In this document: positions 26,241 to 35,343 of the stretch, piece by piece | Position numbering within the stretch: position 1 is the stretch's first letter | How the letters are laid out: every line of letters starts with the position of its first letter | Assembly: GCF_042427745.1 (NCBI RefSeq) | Contig: NZ_JBHMFA010000035.1 | Source: Algibacter miyuki | GTDB taxonomy: Bacteria; Bacteroidota; Bacteroidia; Flavobacteriales; Flavobacteriaceae | DNA length: 64,000 bases | Strand: one strand, 5' to 3' | Made by a program: the position numbers and the translations under genes | The notes under the pieces: model-generated | Databases searched by the model: none | What the model was told of the DNA's origin: nothing | Seen by the model: only the letters and a program-made list of their open reading frames with translations

Positions 26241-27746
26241 TTAAAACCAATTCTGAGAAATTACTTTTTCAGCATTGGGTTGACTTTTATGAATGAACTC
26301 ATTTTTTATAGCATTATACTCATAATCCTTTCCCCAGGTTTCAAAATTTGCAGCCACTTGTTGAATGGCATCACAAATAAAAAGCACTTCAGCATTGGTT
26401 AACGTGGGATGGATAGACATTCTAATCCAACCTGGACGCTCAATGAAACAACCTTCTAAGATTTTAACTTCTATAGATTTTGAGGTATTTTCATCTACAT
26501 TAAGCAAGTAATGCCCGTAAGTCCCAGCGCAAGAACAGCCGCCACGAGTTTGCACACCAAAACGATCGTTTAAAAGTTTTACTATTAAATTATAATGCGC
26601 CTTTTCAATATAAAATGAAAAGATCCCTAACCGATCTGTATGTTCGGGTGCTAAAATGTTTAAGTTTTTTACAGCGCTTAACTTTTCAAAAATGATGGCA
26701 TTAAGTTCGTGTTCACGATCTAGAATATTATGAACCCCCATTTTTTCTTTCAACTGAATAGAAAAAGCAATTTTTATGGTTTGCAAAAAACCTGGAGTCC
26801 CGCCATCTTCTCGAGTTTCAATATCATCAATATAATCATGATCGCCCCAAGGGTTAGTATAACTCACTGTTCCTCCCCCCGGATTATCAGGCACTAAATT
26901 TTTGTATAATTTCTTATTAAAAACCAATACACCAGATGTTCCTGGACCACCCAAAAATTTATGTGGCGAAAAGGTTATCGCATCTAAGTACTGCTCTTCA
27001 TCAGCAGGATGCATATCAATATCAACATAAGGTGCCGAGCAAGCAAAATCTACAAAACACAAGCCATTATTTTGATGCATTATTTTTGCGATATCATAAT
27101 ACGGCGTTTGTATACCTGTAACGTTAGAACAGCCTGTAATAGCAGCAATTTTTATGGGCACTTCACTGTATTCCTCAAGTAAACTGTTCAAACTATTTAA
27201 ACAGGGTAATCCATTAGCATCAGAGGCTATTACTTTCACGCGTGCTATGGTTTCCAACCAAGACGTTTGATTGGAATGATGCTCCATGTGAGACACAAAA
27301 ATAATGGGTCTTTTTTCCTCAGGAACTTCAGTATGATCCTTTAAATTTTCATTTAATTTAAGTCCTAAAATACGTTGAAACTTATTTATAGCGCCCGTCA
27401 TTCCTGTACCAACTGTAATTAAAACATCGTCTTTTGATGCATTTACATGGCGCTTTATTATGGTTCGAGCGTCATGATAAGCATGCGTCATTACACTACC
27501 TGTAATCGATGTTTCAGTATGCGTATTTGCCACAAAAGGCCCTACACTATTCAGTAATTTTTCTTCAATAGGCCTGTATAATCGTCCACTCGCTGTCCAA
27601 TCAGCATAAATAATCTTTTGCTTTCCGTAAGGCGATTCAAAAAATAGATCTACACCAACGACATGTTTTCGAAAGGGTTCAAAATACTGTTCTAAACTCG
27701 TTTGTTTTTTTAATTTAGAAAGAATACTGTTTTTAAAAACACTCAT
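26241..27746 (-). CDS. Class V PLP-dependent enzyme, cysteine-desulfurase-like (copy 1)
   Basis: A 501-residue cytoplasmic protein (no signal) of the aminotransferase class V fold. PLP contacts include GTGMTGAI (113-120), HHSNQTSW (156-163) and the Schiff-base lysine in FSPHKFLGG (Lys263). RGGCSCAGTYGH at 401-412 sits where cysteine desulfurases carry their catalytic-cysteine loop, so C-S lyase or desulfurase chemistry is possible. An aminotransferase or epimerase role cannot be excluded. The gene closes the minus-strand thiol-redox run, 73 bases after a TlpA-like gene. It is a close paralogue of the gene at 33728-35251, with long identical stretches such as YADWTASGRLYRPIEEKLL. Confidence 0.85.
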   Translation of the reverse strand: MSVFKNSILSKLKKQTSLEQYFEPFRKHVVGVDLFFESPYGKQKIIYADWTASGRLYRPIEEKLLNSVGPFVANTHTETSITGSVMTHAYHDARTIIKRHVNASKDDVLITVGTGMTGAINKFQRILGLKLNENLKDHTEVPEEKRPIIFVSHMEHHSNQTSWLETIARVKVIASDANGLPCLNSLNSLLEEYSEVPIKIAAITGCSNVTGIQTPYYDIAKIMHQNNGLCFVDFACSAPYVDIDMHPADEEQYLDAITFSPHKFLGGPGTSGVLVFNKKLYKNLVPDNPGGGTVSYTNPWGDHDYIDDIETREDGGTPGFLQTIKIAFSIQLKEKMGVHNILDREHELNAIIFEKLSAVKNLNILAPEHTDRLGIFSFYIEKAHYNLIVKLLNDRFGVQTRGGCSCAGTYGHYLLNVDENTSKSIEVKILEGCFIERPGWIRMSIHPTLTNAEVLFICDAIQQVAANFETWGKDYEYNAIKNEFIHKSQPNAEKVISQNWF

Positions 27747-27819
27747 TATAGAAAAATTTTAAGACGTTTTACACTAAAGTTGCTTTATAAGTATCAGATT
27801 AATTTAATACCAGAACTTA

Positions 27820-28821
27820 TTAAATATCTAAAGTTTCTAGTAAGGTTTTTAAACCTGGGCTTGATGGTCTTGGAGCATCTGCTTTAACAACAACACCTTG
27901 TGGGTCTATTAAAATGAACCTAGGAATTCCTGTTACTTTATAAGCAGAAGTGAATGTTTTATCCTCATTTGCATATAATTGCATACCTCCAAGTTCTTTT
28001 TCAGCAATCATCGTTTTCCATTTTTCGTATGCGCTTTTCTTGTCGATTGAAATACTAACAAATTCGATGTTTTTACCATGGTATTCTTTTTCAATGGCTT
28101 TTAATGAAGGAATTTCAGCAATACATGGTCCACACCAAGTTGCCCAAAGATCAATATAAACATACTTTCCTTTTAAATCACTTAAAGAAGTTGTACCACC
28201 TTTAATATTCTCATAATCGGTAAACTGAACAGATTCTTGTCCGTTTAAAGCCGACAATTCCTGCCTTTTTTTATACATGTTACGAAGTTGAACTTCTACC
28301 ATACCAGCCTCTTTTTCTTGGTTTGCTATAAAAAGAGAATCTAATTCCCCTGCATTATCCAATAAGCTTTTAACAGCCGCTCCGTTCGTTTTAATCTTCT
28401 CGCTAAAAGTCGTTTCATCTAACTCAAAAAGGGCGTCTAAATCATAGATTTTCTCCATTAATAAACTTTTTTCGTTTAAATAATTATTAGGATTTGCTCC
28501 ATTTCCAGAAAACGCAAGTGTTTCATCAAATTCTTTCGTATCTATATATAAGCTTAAATCGTAACCATTTTTCAAATACACACGTGCTTGCTCGGTACCA
28601 TCGTTAATAACGAACACACCTTCTTTAACTTTTAACGTATCAGAAAACGTTCCGTCTGTATTTACTTTTATCGTCTTAGAAAAGCCACGCTGAAGCACAA
28701 CTAATGAATCGGAATTTTGATTAGCAATTTTCCCCGAAAGGGTAACATAATCTTTTGGCGCTTCTGGCTTACAAGCCGTTAATAACACTGCTGCAGCTAA
28801 TACATATACTAAATTCTTCAT
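27820..28821 (-). CDS. TlpA-like thioredoxin-fold lipoprotein
   Basis: A 333-residue lipoprotein (lipobox LLTAC, Cys17). Residues about 25-110 form a DUF4369-like beta domain (DYVTLSGKIANQNSDS, then DGTFSDTL), followed by a helical linker and a C-terminal TlpA/ResA thioredoxin domain with WATWCGPC (redox cysteines 230 and 233) and the cis-Pro segment GIPRFILID. Such proteins reduce disulfides in exported proteins and take electrons from a DsbD-type transporter. Here the DsbD gene ends 4 bases upstream, so the pair is surely co-expressed. It is shorter than the three paralogues at 39176-43354, mainly in the helical linker. Confidence 0.9.
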   Translation of the reverse strand: MKNLVYVLAAAVLLTACKPEAPKDYVTLSGKIANQNSDSLVVLQRGFSKTIKVNTDGTFSDTLKVKEGVFVINDGTEQARVYLKNGYDLSLYIDTKEFDETLAFSGNGANPNNYLNEKSLLMEKIYDLDALFELDETTFSEKIKTNGAAVKSLLDNAGELDSLFIANQEKEAGMVEVQLRNMYKKRQELSALNGQESVQFTDYENIKGGTTSLSDLKGKYVYIDLWATWCGPCIAEIPSLKAIEKEYHGKNIEFVSISIDKKSAYEKWKTMIAEKELGGMQLYANEDKTFTSAYKVTGIPRFILIDPQGVVVKADAPRPSSPGLKTLLETLDI

Positions 28822-28825
28822 ACTT

Positions 28826-30802
28826 TTATTTTTTAAATTTTGAAATTCCTTTTTCTAACCAACTGTGATAATCTTCTACATCGGGCGTGTATGCCACTGG
28901 ATCTATCAAATTTTCTTCATCATGCCCCATTAACACATAAAAGGGTTGTGAATTGGCTTTATATTTTATGGTTTGTAATTCGCTCCATTTCTGACCGATA
29001 TACTTCAATTTTTTTCCTGGTTTTAATTTTGATTCAACAACCTCATCGGCTTCTAATGGGCGTTTATCATCCACATATAAGGAAATTAAAACAACATCAT
29101 TTTTCAGAATACTTAAAACTTCAGGTTTTGGCCAAACATTTTGTTCCATTTTGCGGCAATTTACGCAAGCCCAGCCTGTAAAATCAATCATAACAGGCTT
29201 CCCTACTTCTTTTGCATAAGCCAAACCTTTATCATAATCATTAAAGGCTAAAATATCGTGTGGTGCTAATAAATGTGCGCCTTCAGGTAAATCGCCATGA
29301 GCATTTTCACTATTAGACATAGCAGCAGCTCCTACCTTTGTAAAACCAACACCATAAGGCGATTCACTGTATTGTTGTGGTGGCGGAAATGCGCTAATTA
29401 AGTTTAACGGTGCACCCCAAAGCCCCGGAATCATATAAATAGTAAAGGTTAAAACGATTAAACCTAAACTTAAACGCCCTACGGAAATATGCTGTAATGG
29501 CGAATCGTGAGGTAGTTGAATTTTCCCGAAAAGGTAAAATGCTAGAGTTCCGAAAATAGCAATCCAAATAGCAATAAATACTTCGCGCTCTAAAAAATGA
29601 GCTTGTAAAACTAAATCGGCTTGCGATAAAAATTTAAAAGCTAAAGCAAGTTCTAAAAATCCTAAAACAACTTTTACAGTGTTTAACCAGCCACCCGATT
29701 TTGGTAATGAATTTAACCAACCCGGAAAAGCAGCAAACAATGCAAAAGGCAAAGCAATGGCCAAAGAAAAGCCAAACATCCCTATAATTGGTGCTAAACC
29801 TCCTTTTGACGCAGCTTCAACTAATAACGTGCCAACGATAGGCCCTGTACAAGAAAAGGATACAATAGCTAAAGCTAATGCCATAAAAAAGATACCAATT
29901 AATCCGCCACGATCGGCTTGAGAATCGACTTTATTAGCCCATGAATTTGGTAACATAATTTCGAAAGCACCTAAAAATGATGTTGCAAAAACAACTAATA
30001 ATATAAAAAATATGATATTAAACCACACGTTAGTTGCTAGAGCGTTTAACGCATCTGCACCGAAAATTCCGGTTACCGCGATACCTAATAACAAATAAAT
30101 AACGATGATACTAATACCATAAATAATGGCATTTTTAATGCCTGCCGCTTTACTTTTACTTTGTTTGGTAAAGAAACTCACCGTCATCGGAATCATAGGA
30201 AACACACATGGCGTTAATAAGGCTGCAAACCCCGATAAGAAAGCGATAAAAAATATTCCCCAAAGTCCTTGTTTAGATTCAGAATCTTTAGAATCTTCAG
30301 AAATATCTTGTTTTTCAATAGTTGAGCTTGTGTTGCTTGCTTTTAGATTATCTTCTTTTGAAATTTGAAAAGATAAATCGACTTCTGTTGGTGGTAAACA
30401 TCTGCTATCATCACAAACCATGAATTCCACAAAGCCTTCAACTTTTGAAATGCCTTCTTCTACCGTAATTTTCTGTTTGAAAGTTGCTGAATTTTCGAAA
30501 AACTTAATTTCCATCTGAAAAACAGGATCATCGATAGTATGTCCTTCTTCTTCGGAAGTATTACCTACTATTTTAAATCCTCCTTCACTATCATCATAAG
30601 TAAATGTTGTTGGAATTGGACCATCATTGGGTACGGTTTGCGAATATAAATGCCATCCCGAATCTATAGTTGCTTTAGAAACTAACAGATATTCGGTCTC
30701 TGATAATTTTTCTACGGAAGTAGCCCATTTTACGGGATCTATGATTTGTGCTTGTCCAATAAAAACAGCAATTAGTGCAAAAAATAAAATTATTCTCTTC
30801 AT
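28826..30802 (-). CDS. dsbD: DsbD-type thiol:disulfide interchange protein (copy 1)
   Basis: A 658-residue inner-membrane electron carrier with the three DsbD parts. After the signal peptide is the periplasmic alpha domain with Cys130/Cys135 in MVCDDSRCLPPTEVD. The eight-helix membrane domain follows, with the first redox cysteine in LLTPCVFPMIP (Cys199) and the second in VSFSCTGPIVGT. The C-terminal thioredoxin domain has WACVNC (546-549). It passes reducing power from cytoplasmic thioredoxin to exported thiol proteins such as the TlpA-like lipoprotein encoded 4 bases downstream. A second copy lies at 35344-37305, and the membrane domains are almost identical. An exact TAnnTTTG element about 110 bases upstream may start this unit. 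Confidence 0.93.
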   Translation of the reverse strand: MKRIILFFALIAVFIGQAQIIDPVKWATSVEKLSETEYLLVSKATIDSGWHLYSQTVPNDGPIPTTFTYDDSEGGFKIVGNTSEEEGHTIDDPVFQMEIKFFENSATFKQKITVEEGISKVEGFVEFMVCDDSRCLPPTEVDLSFQISKEDNLKASNTSSTIEKQDISEDSKDSESKQGLWGIFFIAFLSGFAALLTPCVFPMIPMTVSFFTKQSKSKAAGIKNAIIYGISIIVIYLLLGIAVTGIFGADALNALATNVWFNIIFFILLVVFATSFLGAFEIMLPNSWANKVDSQADRGGLIGIFFMALALAIVSFSCTGPIVGTLLVEAASKGGLAPIIGMFGFSLAIALPFALFAAFPGWLNSLPKSGGWLNTVKVVLGFLELALAFKFLSQADLVLQAHFLEREVFIAIWIAIFGTLAFYLFGKIQLPHDSPLQHISVGRLSLGLIVLTFTIYMIPGLWGAPLNLISAFPPPQQYSESPYGVGFTKVGAAAMSNSENAHGDLPEGAHLLAPHDILAFNDYDKGLAYAKEVGKPVMIDFTGWACVNCRKMEQNVWPKPEVLSILKNDVVLISLYVDDKRPLEADEVVESKLKPGKKLKYIGQKWSELQTIKYKANSQPFYVLMGHDEENLIDPVAYTPDVEDYHSWLEKGISKFKK

Positions 30803-31253
30803 TCTTTTAATATATTATTACCTGATTATAGTCTTAAAATTCATCTATTGCTTTCAAAAACAAAGGAAACTTAATTATTGATTTCACTTTAGCACTTTAA
30901 CTATTTCCTAGCAAAGTTACCTCTTATTAACGATAAAAGAAAAGTATGCCATCTGCTGCAATAACCTATATCGTGCTTTTTCTTAAAATGAAAATAACAG
31001 ACTCGGTTTTATAGCAACCTGTAAAGTTTGTAAATGTGTTTTATTCGTGGCTAACACTATTACTACACGTTACACCTCTATAGACAAGTCTCGAGGAAAA
31101 TACCCTTATTAAAATTGTGTTAAAATTTAAAACCTTCAAAATGAAGCCGCTTTTTAAAAGCATATTCAGTTTTAATAAAGTCCATGATTATTAGTGAAGA
31201 GACACAACGAGACTCCTTTTTTCTTCTTCACTATTTTTGAAGTAAACCTATTC
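30803..31253. other. Gene-free interval with a possible promoter
   Basis: These 451 bases separate the cytochrome/propeller gene from dsbD copy 1. The only elements I can support are the minus-strand TAACTTTG at 30912-30919 and an imperfect repeat AGTGAAGA/TCTTCACT near 31195-31240 with a long loop and no T-run. No coding frame of note is present. Confidence 0.5.
30912..30919 (-). promoter_or_regulatory. Candidate -7 element for dsbD copy 1
   Basis: On the minus strand this reads TAACTTTG, an exact match to the Bacteroidota TAnnTTTG element, about 110 bases before the dsbD start. No clear TTG is found at the -33 position, so support is partial. It would drive dsbD, tlpA-like and class V PLP genes as a unit. 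Confidence 0.4.
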
Positions 31254-33530
31254 TTAATATCCCAATTCTAGCAATTCCTTTTCGCTAAAAACACCACCTG
31301 ATTTTGGTTTTACATCACGCAGTGCTTTTATTTGTTCAACGTTTATTCCTTTTGACCCTTCGGAAAACGTACTATGCAAATAGCTGATAATATTTTTAAT
31401 ATCAAGATCGGTAAAAGCAGGGTTATTAGCAAGGCCGGGCATGGTTCCGTTCAATTCATACAAGGTTCCATTAACATGTACAGGGCCCGCCAAACCATGT
31501 AGTAACACCAACGCCAACCTTTTTGTTGAACCTGTTACGTATTCTGAATTCTCTAATGGCGGCGCTAAATCATCAACACCTTCACCATTAAAACCATGGC
31601 AAGTTGCACAGAAATTTCTGAATATTTTGTACCCAAACGTATTAGACATCGCTGGCTTAACTTCTGTGTTTTTCTTTTTATTGCTTTGTTTGTTTAAAAT
31701 AGTTTTATCTAAAATGGCTTTCAACATATGTTGAGAAACAGCACTTTTTTCTTCATCTAATAATGTTTTATACATTTCCTCTACACCTCTTAAACTACTG
31801 ATAACACCTTGCTGATATATTACATTTTCAGCATATCGATTTGAAAGTTCAAAAAGAATTGGAAACACATTTTCTGTTGAAACCTGCGCCCAACCTCCTA
31901 AAGTATTTAAAATGTATAAATCTAATTCAGCATTATTCCTTTTTACCAAACCATTAATCAACGGTACTACGGAAACCAAATTATTTTCACCGGCATAGTT
32001 TTCCAACAATACTAATGTGTGGTTTAAAACTTCTGTTTTACTTTCTGAAGATAAAAGCATTTCCAATGTTTTAAAATCAAGCTGTCCCATACCGTTTAAA
32101 GTGTGTAAAGCATGTATTTGAGCAATAGCATTTTGAGTATCTAAAGCTGAATTTTTCAAAAGAGAAATCGCATCATTGTCGTTTTTAAAAACTAATAATT
32201 GTTGCGCTCTGTCTCGTAACCAGCCGTTTTTACTACCCAATAAACCCACCAACTCTGAAGTTGATAATGTTTCTACATTAATAATATCTTTAGATGAATT
32301 TTCATTTTTCACCACACGCAATATGCGCCCCATACCAACAATAGTATCTAAGGCTTTTTTGGCGTATTGATTTTTTAAATAAGAGGTTAAAAATACTTTA
32401 TCTTGAAGAATACCACGATGCATATCTACGACATACAAATTGCCGTCTGGTCCATTATTCAAATTTACAGGACGAAACCCTTCATCTGTGGAAGCCAAAA
32501 ATTCGGTTTCAGCAACGGCCTGTCTGGCGCTTACTTTCGCGCCTTCAAAAGTTAGAATTTTTCGTTTTACCACATTGGCTTCGGGGGCACAAACAAAGGC
32601 GTTTTCATAATAATTTGCATCAAAATTTTCACCCGTATAGATTAAAGGACCACATGCCGATGTTACGTTAACCAACAAACTATCTTTATCTAAAACACCG
32701 TTTACATAACCGCGATTAACTGAAGTGGGATGCAATGGATACACCCGTTGATCTACTGTTAATCTTTTATTTAACGCAGCTCCTCCTTTAAAATACGGAT
32801 TCTTATCGGTAACATTTGGCAACACATAGTCCCCCATTAATTGTACCGAATTGGTATTATAATACAACCTGCCAAAATTATCTTTTGTAATACCCCATTG
32901 TCCTCTAAACGCTGTTGGTTCTTTTTTCCACTTTCCGTTTTTTCGTTGGTATCTGTATTTAGATTTCGCATTATAAATCCAATTATCTAAATGCATCATT
33001 AAACCATTCGGCTGATGCTCTACATTACCGCCGTCGGCATAAGCAGAGTCTACTAAAACACGATTAACAGGCTTATCATTTTCAATATCTACAAACCACA
33101 AATTTGGTGGTTCTGCATAAAGTAAACCGCCATAAACATGAGAAATAGCCCGCGGTAATACCAAACTATCTAAAAATATTTTGGAATGATCGGCAACACC
33201 ATCATGATCTAAATCTTCCATTATAGAAATGACACCATTAGGCATTTCATCACCAATACCTTTTAAATTTCTCATGTACCCTTTCATCTCAACAACCCAC
33301 ATACGACCTTGATTATCAAAATCCATGGCCACTGGTGCCTCAATAAAAGGCTCTGAAACAGCAACTTCTAAATGAAACCCGTCTTCTATTTGATAGCTAT
33401 CTAACGAAATTTCGGGTTCTTCATATGCTGTTTTTTTACAGCCAATAATAAAAATTAATAGGATGAAATTTAATACTAAAATTTTATTTGAAGCTATTTG
33501 AGTTATAAATGAACGCGTTTTAAATGCCAT
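31254..33530 (-). CDS. Propeller/HEAT/cytochrome c lipoprotein (membrane-bound dehydrogenase type)
   Basis: A 758-residue lipoprotein (lipobox FIIGC, Cys31). It starts with the six-bladed propeller domain typical of large Bacteroidota and Planctomycetota 'membrane-bound dehydrogenase' proteins (YQIEDGFHLEVAVSEPFIEA, then MDFDNQGRMWVVEMKGY). HEAT-like helical repeats occupy about residues 410-600, and a C-terminal cytochrome c domain has heme motif CATCH (641-645) and a likely axial Met697 in NGTMPG. It should oxidise a sugar or alcohol outside the cytoplasm and pass electrons on; the substrate is unknown. It lies between two thiol-redox units without a tight operon link (about 450 bases downstream and 197 upstream), so it may be an independent gene. 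Confidence 0.82.
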   Translation of the reverse strand: MAFKTRSFITQIASNKILVLNFILLIFIIGCKKTAYEEPEISLDSYQIEDGFHLEVAVSEPFIEAPVAMDFDNQGRMWVVEMKGYMRNLKGIGDEMPNGVISIMEDLDHDGVADHSKIFLDSLVLPRAISHVYGGLLYAEPPNLWFVDIENDKPVNRVLVDSAYADGGNVEHQPNGLMMHLDNWIYNAKSKYRYQRKNGKWKKEPTAFRGQWGITKDNFGRLYYNTNSVQLMGDYVLPNVTDKNPYFKGGAALNKRLTVDQRVYPLHPTSVNRGYVNGVLDKDSLLVNVTSACGPLIYTGENFDANYYENAFVCAPEANVVKRKILTFEGAKVSARQAVAETEFLASTDEGFRPVNLNNGPDGNLYVVDMHRGILQDKVFLTSYLKNQYAKKALDTIVGMGRILRVVKNENSSKDIINVETLSTSELVGLLGSKNGWLRDRAQQLLVFKNDNDAISLLKNSALDTQNAIAQIHALHTLNGMGQLDFKTLEMLLSSESKTEVLNHTLVLLENYAGENNLVSVVPLINGLVKRNNAELDLYILNTLGGWAQVSTENVFPILFELSNRYAENVIYQQGVISSLRGVEEMYKTLLDEEKSAVSQHMLKAILDKTILNKQSNKKKNTEVKPAMSNTFGYKIFRNFCATCHGFNGEGVDDLAPPLENSEYVTGSTKRLALVLLHGLAGPVHVNGTLYELNGTMPGLANNPAFTDLDIKNIISYLHSTFSEGSKGINVEQIKALRDVKPKSGGVFSEKELLELGY

Positions 33531-33555
33531 TAATTGTTGGTTTCTAGGGTGTTTT

Positions 33556-33577
33556 AAAGGGCATTATAATGCCTTTT
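33556..33577. promoter_or_regulatory. Palindrome upstream of the cytochrome lipoprotein gene
   Basis: The segment is an 11+11 inverted repeat built on the perfect core GGCATTATAATGCC, with one G-T-compatible mismatch towards the ends and no loop. It lies 25 bases before the start at 33530. A loop-free palindrome without a T-run suits a dimeric repressor site better than a terminator. Confidence 0.4.
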
Positions 33578-33727
33578 GTGTAGTTTTTGAAAGCCTAAAA
33601 TTACAACAATTTTGAGAAGTAGAAAACTACCGAAATCATAAAGGTTTCAGAAATTTTAATTCTTGGCACGAAACGTTTTCAAACTAAAAACTTAAGGATT
33701 TAAAAGCATTCATAAAAAATCTATTTA

Positions 33728-35251
33728 CTATCTGGAGATATCAAACCAAGATTTTGCAATTTCAATTTCTTGCGGCATGCTTCCTAAATGCTCATAGCTG
33801 TTTTTTGTAACATTATAATGATAGTCCATACTCCATTTCTTATGATTAAGCACTACAGCCTCTATCGCATCGCATATAAACTCCACTTCTTTATTTGTCA
33901 TGGTAGGATGAATGGACATGCGCACCCACCCCGGACGTTCCATTAAGCAACCTTCCAAAATTTTTAATTCTATTGATTTAGACGTTTGTTGATCTACATT
34001 TAATAAATAGTGACCATAAGTACCTGCGCATGAACAACCACCACGGGTTTGCACTCCAAACCTATCATTTAGCAGCTTTACGATTAAGTTATAATGTGCA
34101 TCTTTAATGAAAAAAGAAAAGATTCCTAAGCGATCGGTATGATCTGGGGCTAAAAGATGTAAGTTTTCAATTTTTGAAAGTCTTTCAAACACAATGATAT
34201 TTAATTCATGTTCTCGGTCTAGAATATTCTGTACGCCCATTTCTTCTTTAAGCTTAATGGACAACGCAATTTTTATCACCTGTAAAAATCCTGGTGTACC
34301 GCCATCTTCACGAGTTTCGATATCATCAATATAATCATGATCTCCCCATGGATTTGTGTAAGACACCGTGCCACCGCCTGGATTATCTGGAACCAAATTT
34401 TTATATAATTTTTTATTAAAAACCAAAACACCTGACGATCCCGGACCTCCTAAAAATTTATGCGGAGAAAACGTGATGGCATCTAAATATTCATCGGCAT
34501 TTTCAGGATGCATATCGATATTAACATAGGGTGCTGAACAGGCAAAATCCACAAAACATAAACCATTGTTTTGATGCATGATTTTTGCCACTTCGTAATA
34601 ATTAGTTCTAATGCCCGTAACATTGGAACAACCTGTAATAGCAGCTATTTTTATAGGACAATCTTGATGCTCCTTAATGAGTTCTTTCAATTTTATCACA
34701 CATGGTAAACCGTGATTGTTTGAAGGAATCACTTTTACTCTAGCGATGGTTTCCAACCAAGAGGTTTGATTTGAATGATGTTCCATATGAGACACAAAAA
34801 TAATGGGTCTTTTATCTTCCGGAACTTCCATGTGGTCTTTTAGGTTTTCATTCACCTTTATACCTAAAATACGCTGAAACTTATTGATAGCTCCCGTCAT
34901 TCCTGTGCCCACAGTAATAAGCACATCATCTTCTGAAGCGTTTACATGTTTTTTAATAATCGCTCTAGCCTCACGATACGCCAAGGTCATGGTAGAACCT
35001 GTTATAGAGGTTTCGGTATGGGTGTTGGCGACATACGGACCAATTTCATTTAGTAGTTTTTCTTCTATTGGCCTGTATAATCTTCCGCTTGCGGTCCAAT
35101 CTGCATAAATAATTTTCTTCTTTCCATAAGGCGATTCAAACTCTTGATTAATGCCAACCGTTCGCTTCCTAAATTCCTTAAAGTATGTTTCAAGTTTGGA
35201 TGTACGCTTTTTATTTCTGAAGTTATCAATTATAGTATTCATGTTTTTCAA
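33728..35251 (-). CDS. Class V PLP-dependent enzyme, cysteine-desulfurase-like (copy 2)
   Basis: A 507-residue cytoplasmic protein, close paralogue of the gene at 26241-27746. It keeps the same PLP-lysine segment (FSPHKFLGGPG), phosphate-binding GTGMTGAINKFQRILG and cysteine loop RGGCSCAGTYGHYLLN. Differences are scattered and lie mainly at both ends and around residues 180-200, so both copies look functional. An alternative start four codons in (ATG after MKNM) is equally possible. It follows dsbD copy 2 by about 90 bases on the same strand, repeating the dsbD-to-PLP order of the first set but without a TlpA-like gene in between. Likely chemistry is on a sulfur-containing or amino-acid-type cargo; this is inference. 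Confidence 0.85.
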   Translation of the reverse strand: MKNMNTIIDNFRNKKRTSKLETYFKEFRKRTVGINQEFESPYGKKKIIYADWTASGRLYRPIEEKLLNEIGPYVANTHTETSITGSTMTLAYREARAIIKKHVNASEDDVLITVGTGMTGAINKFQRILGIKVNENLKDHMEVPEDKRPIIFVSHMEHHSNQTSWLETIARVKVIPSNNHGLPCVIKLKELIKEHQDCPIKIAAITGCSNVTGIRTNYYEVAKIMHQNNGLCFVDFACSAPYVNIDMHPENADEYLDAITFSPHKFLGGPGSSGVLVFNKKLYKNLVPDNPGGGTVSYTNPWGDHDYIDDIETREDGGTPGFLQVIKIALSIKLKEEMGVQNILDREHELNIIVFERLSKIENLHLLAPDHTDRLGIFSFFIKDAHYNLIVKLLNDRFGVQTRGGCSCAGTYGHYLLNVDQQTSKSIELKILEGCLMERPGWVRMSIHPTMTNKEVEFICDAIEAVVLNHKKWSMDYHYNVTKNSYEHLGSMPQEIEIAKSWFDISR

Positions 35252-35343
35252 ACTTTAATTGAAGAATCACTCTAGCACAATAAAGTACCAAAGCAATTCT
35301 TCTCACTAAAACAATTAAGAATCTCTAAAAAAAGTATACTTAA

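Noticed and set aside
31195..31240. AGTGAAGA/TCTTCACT inverted repeat as a terminator
   Set aside because: Long loop and no T-run on either strand.
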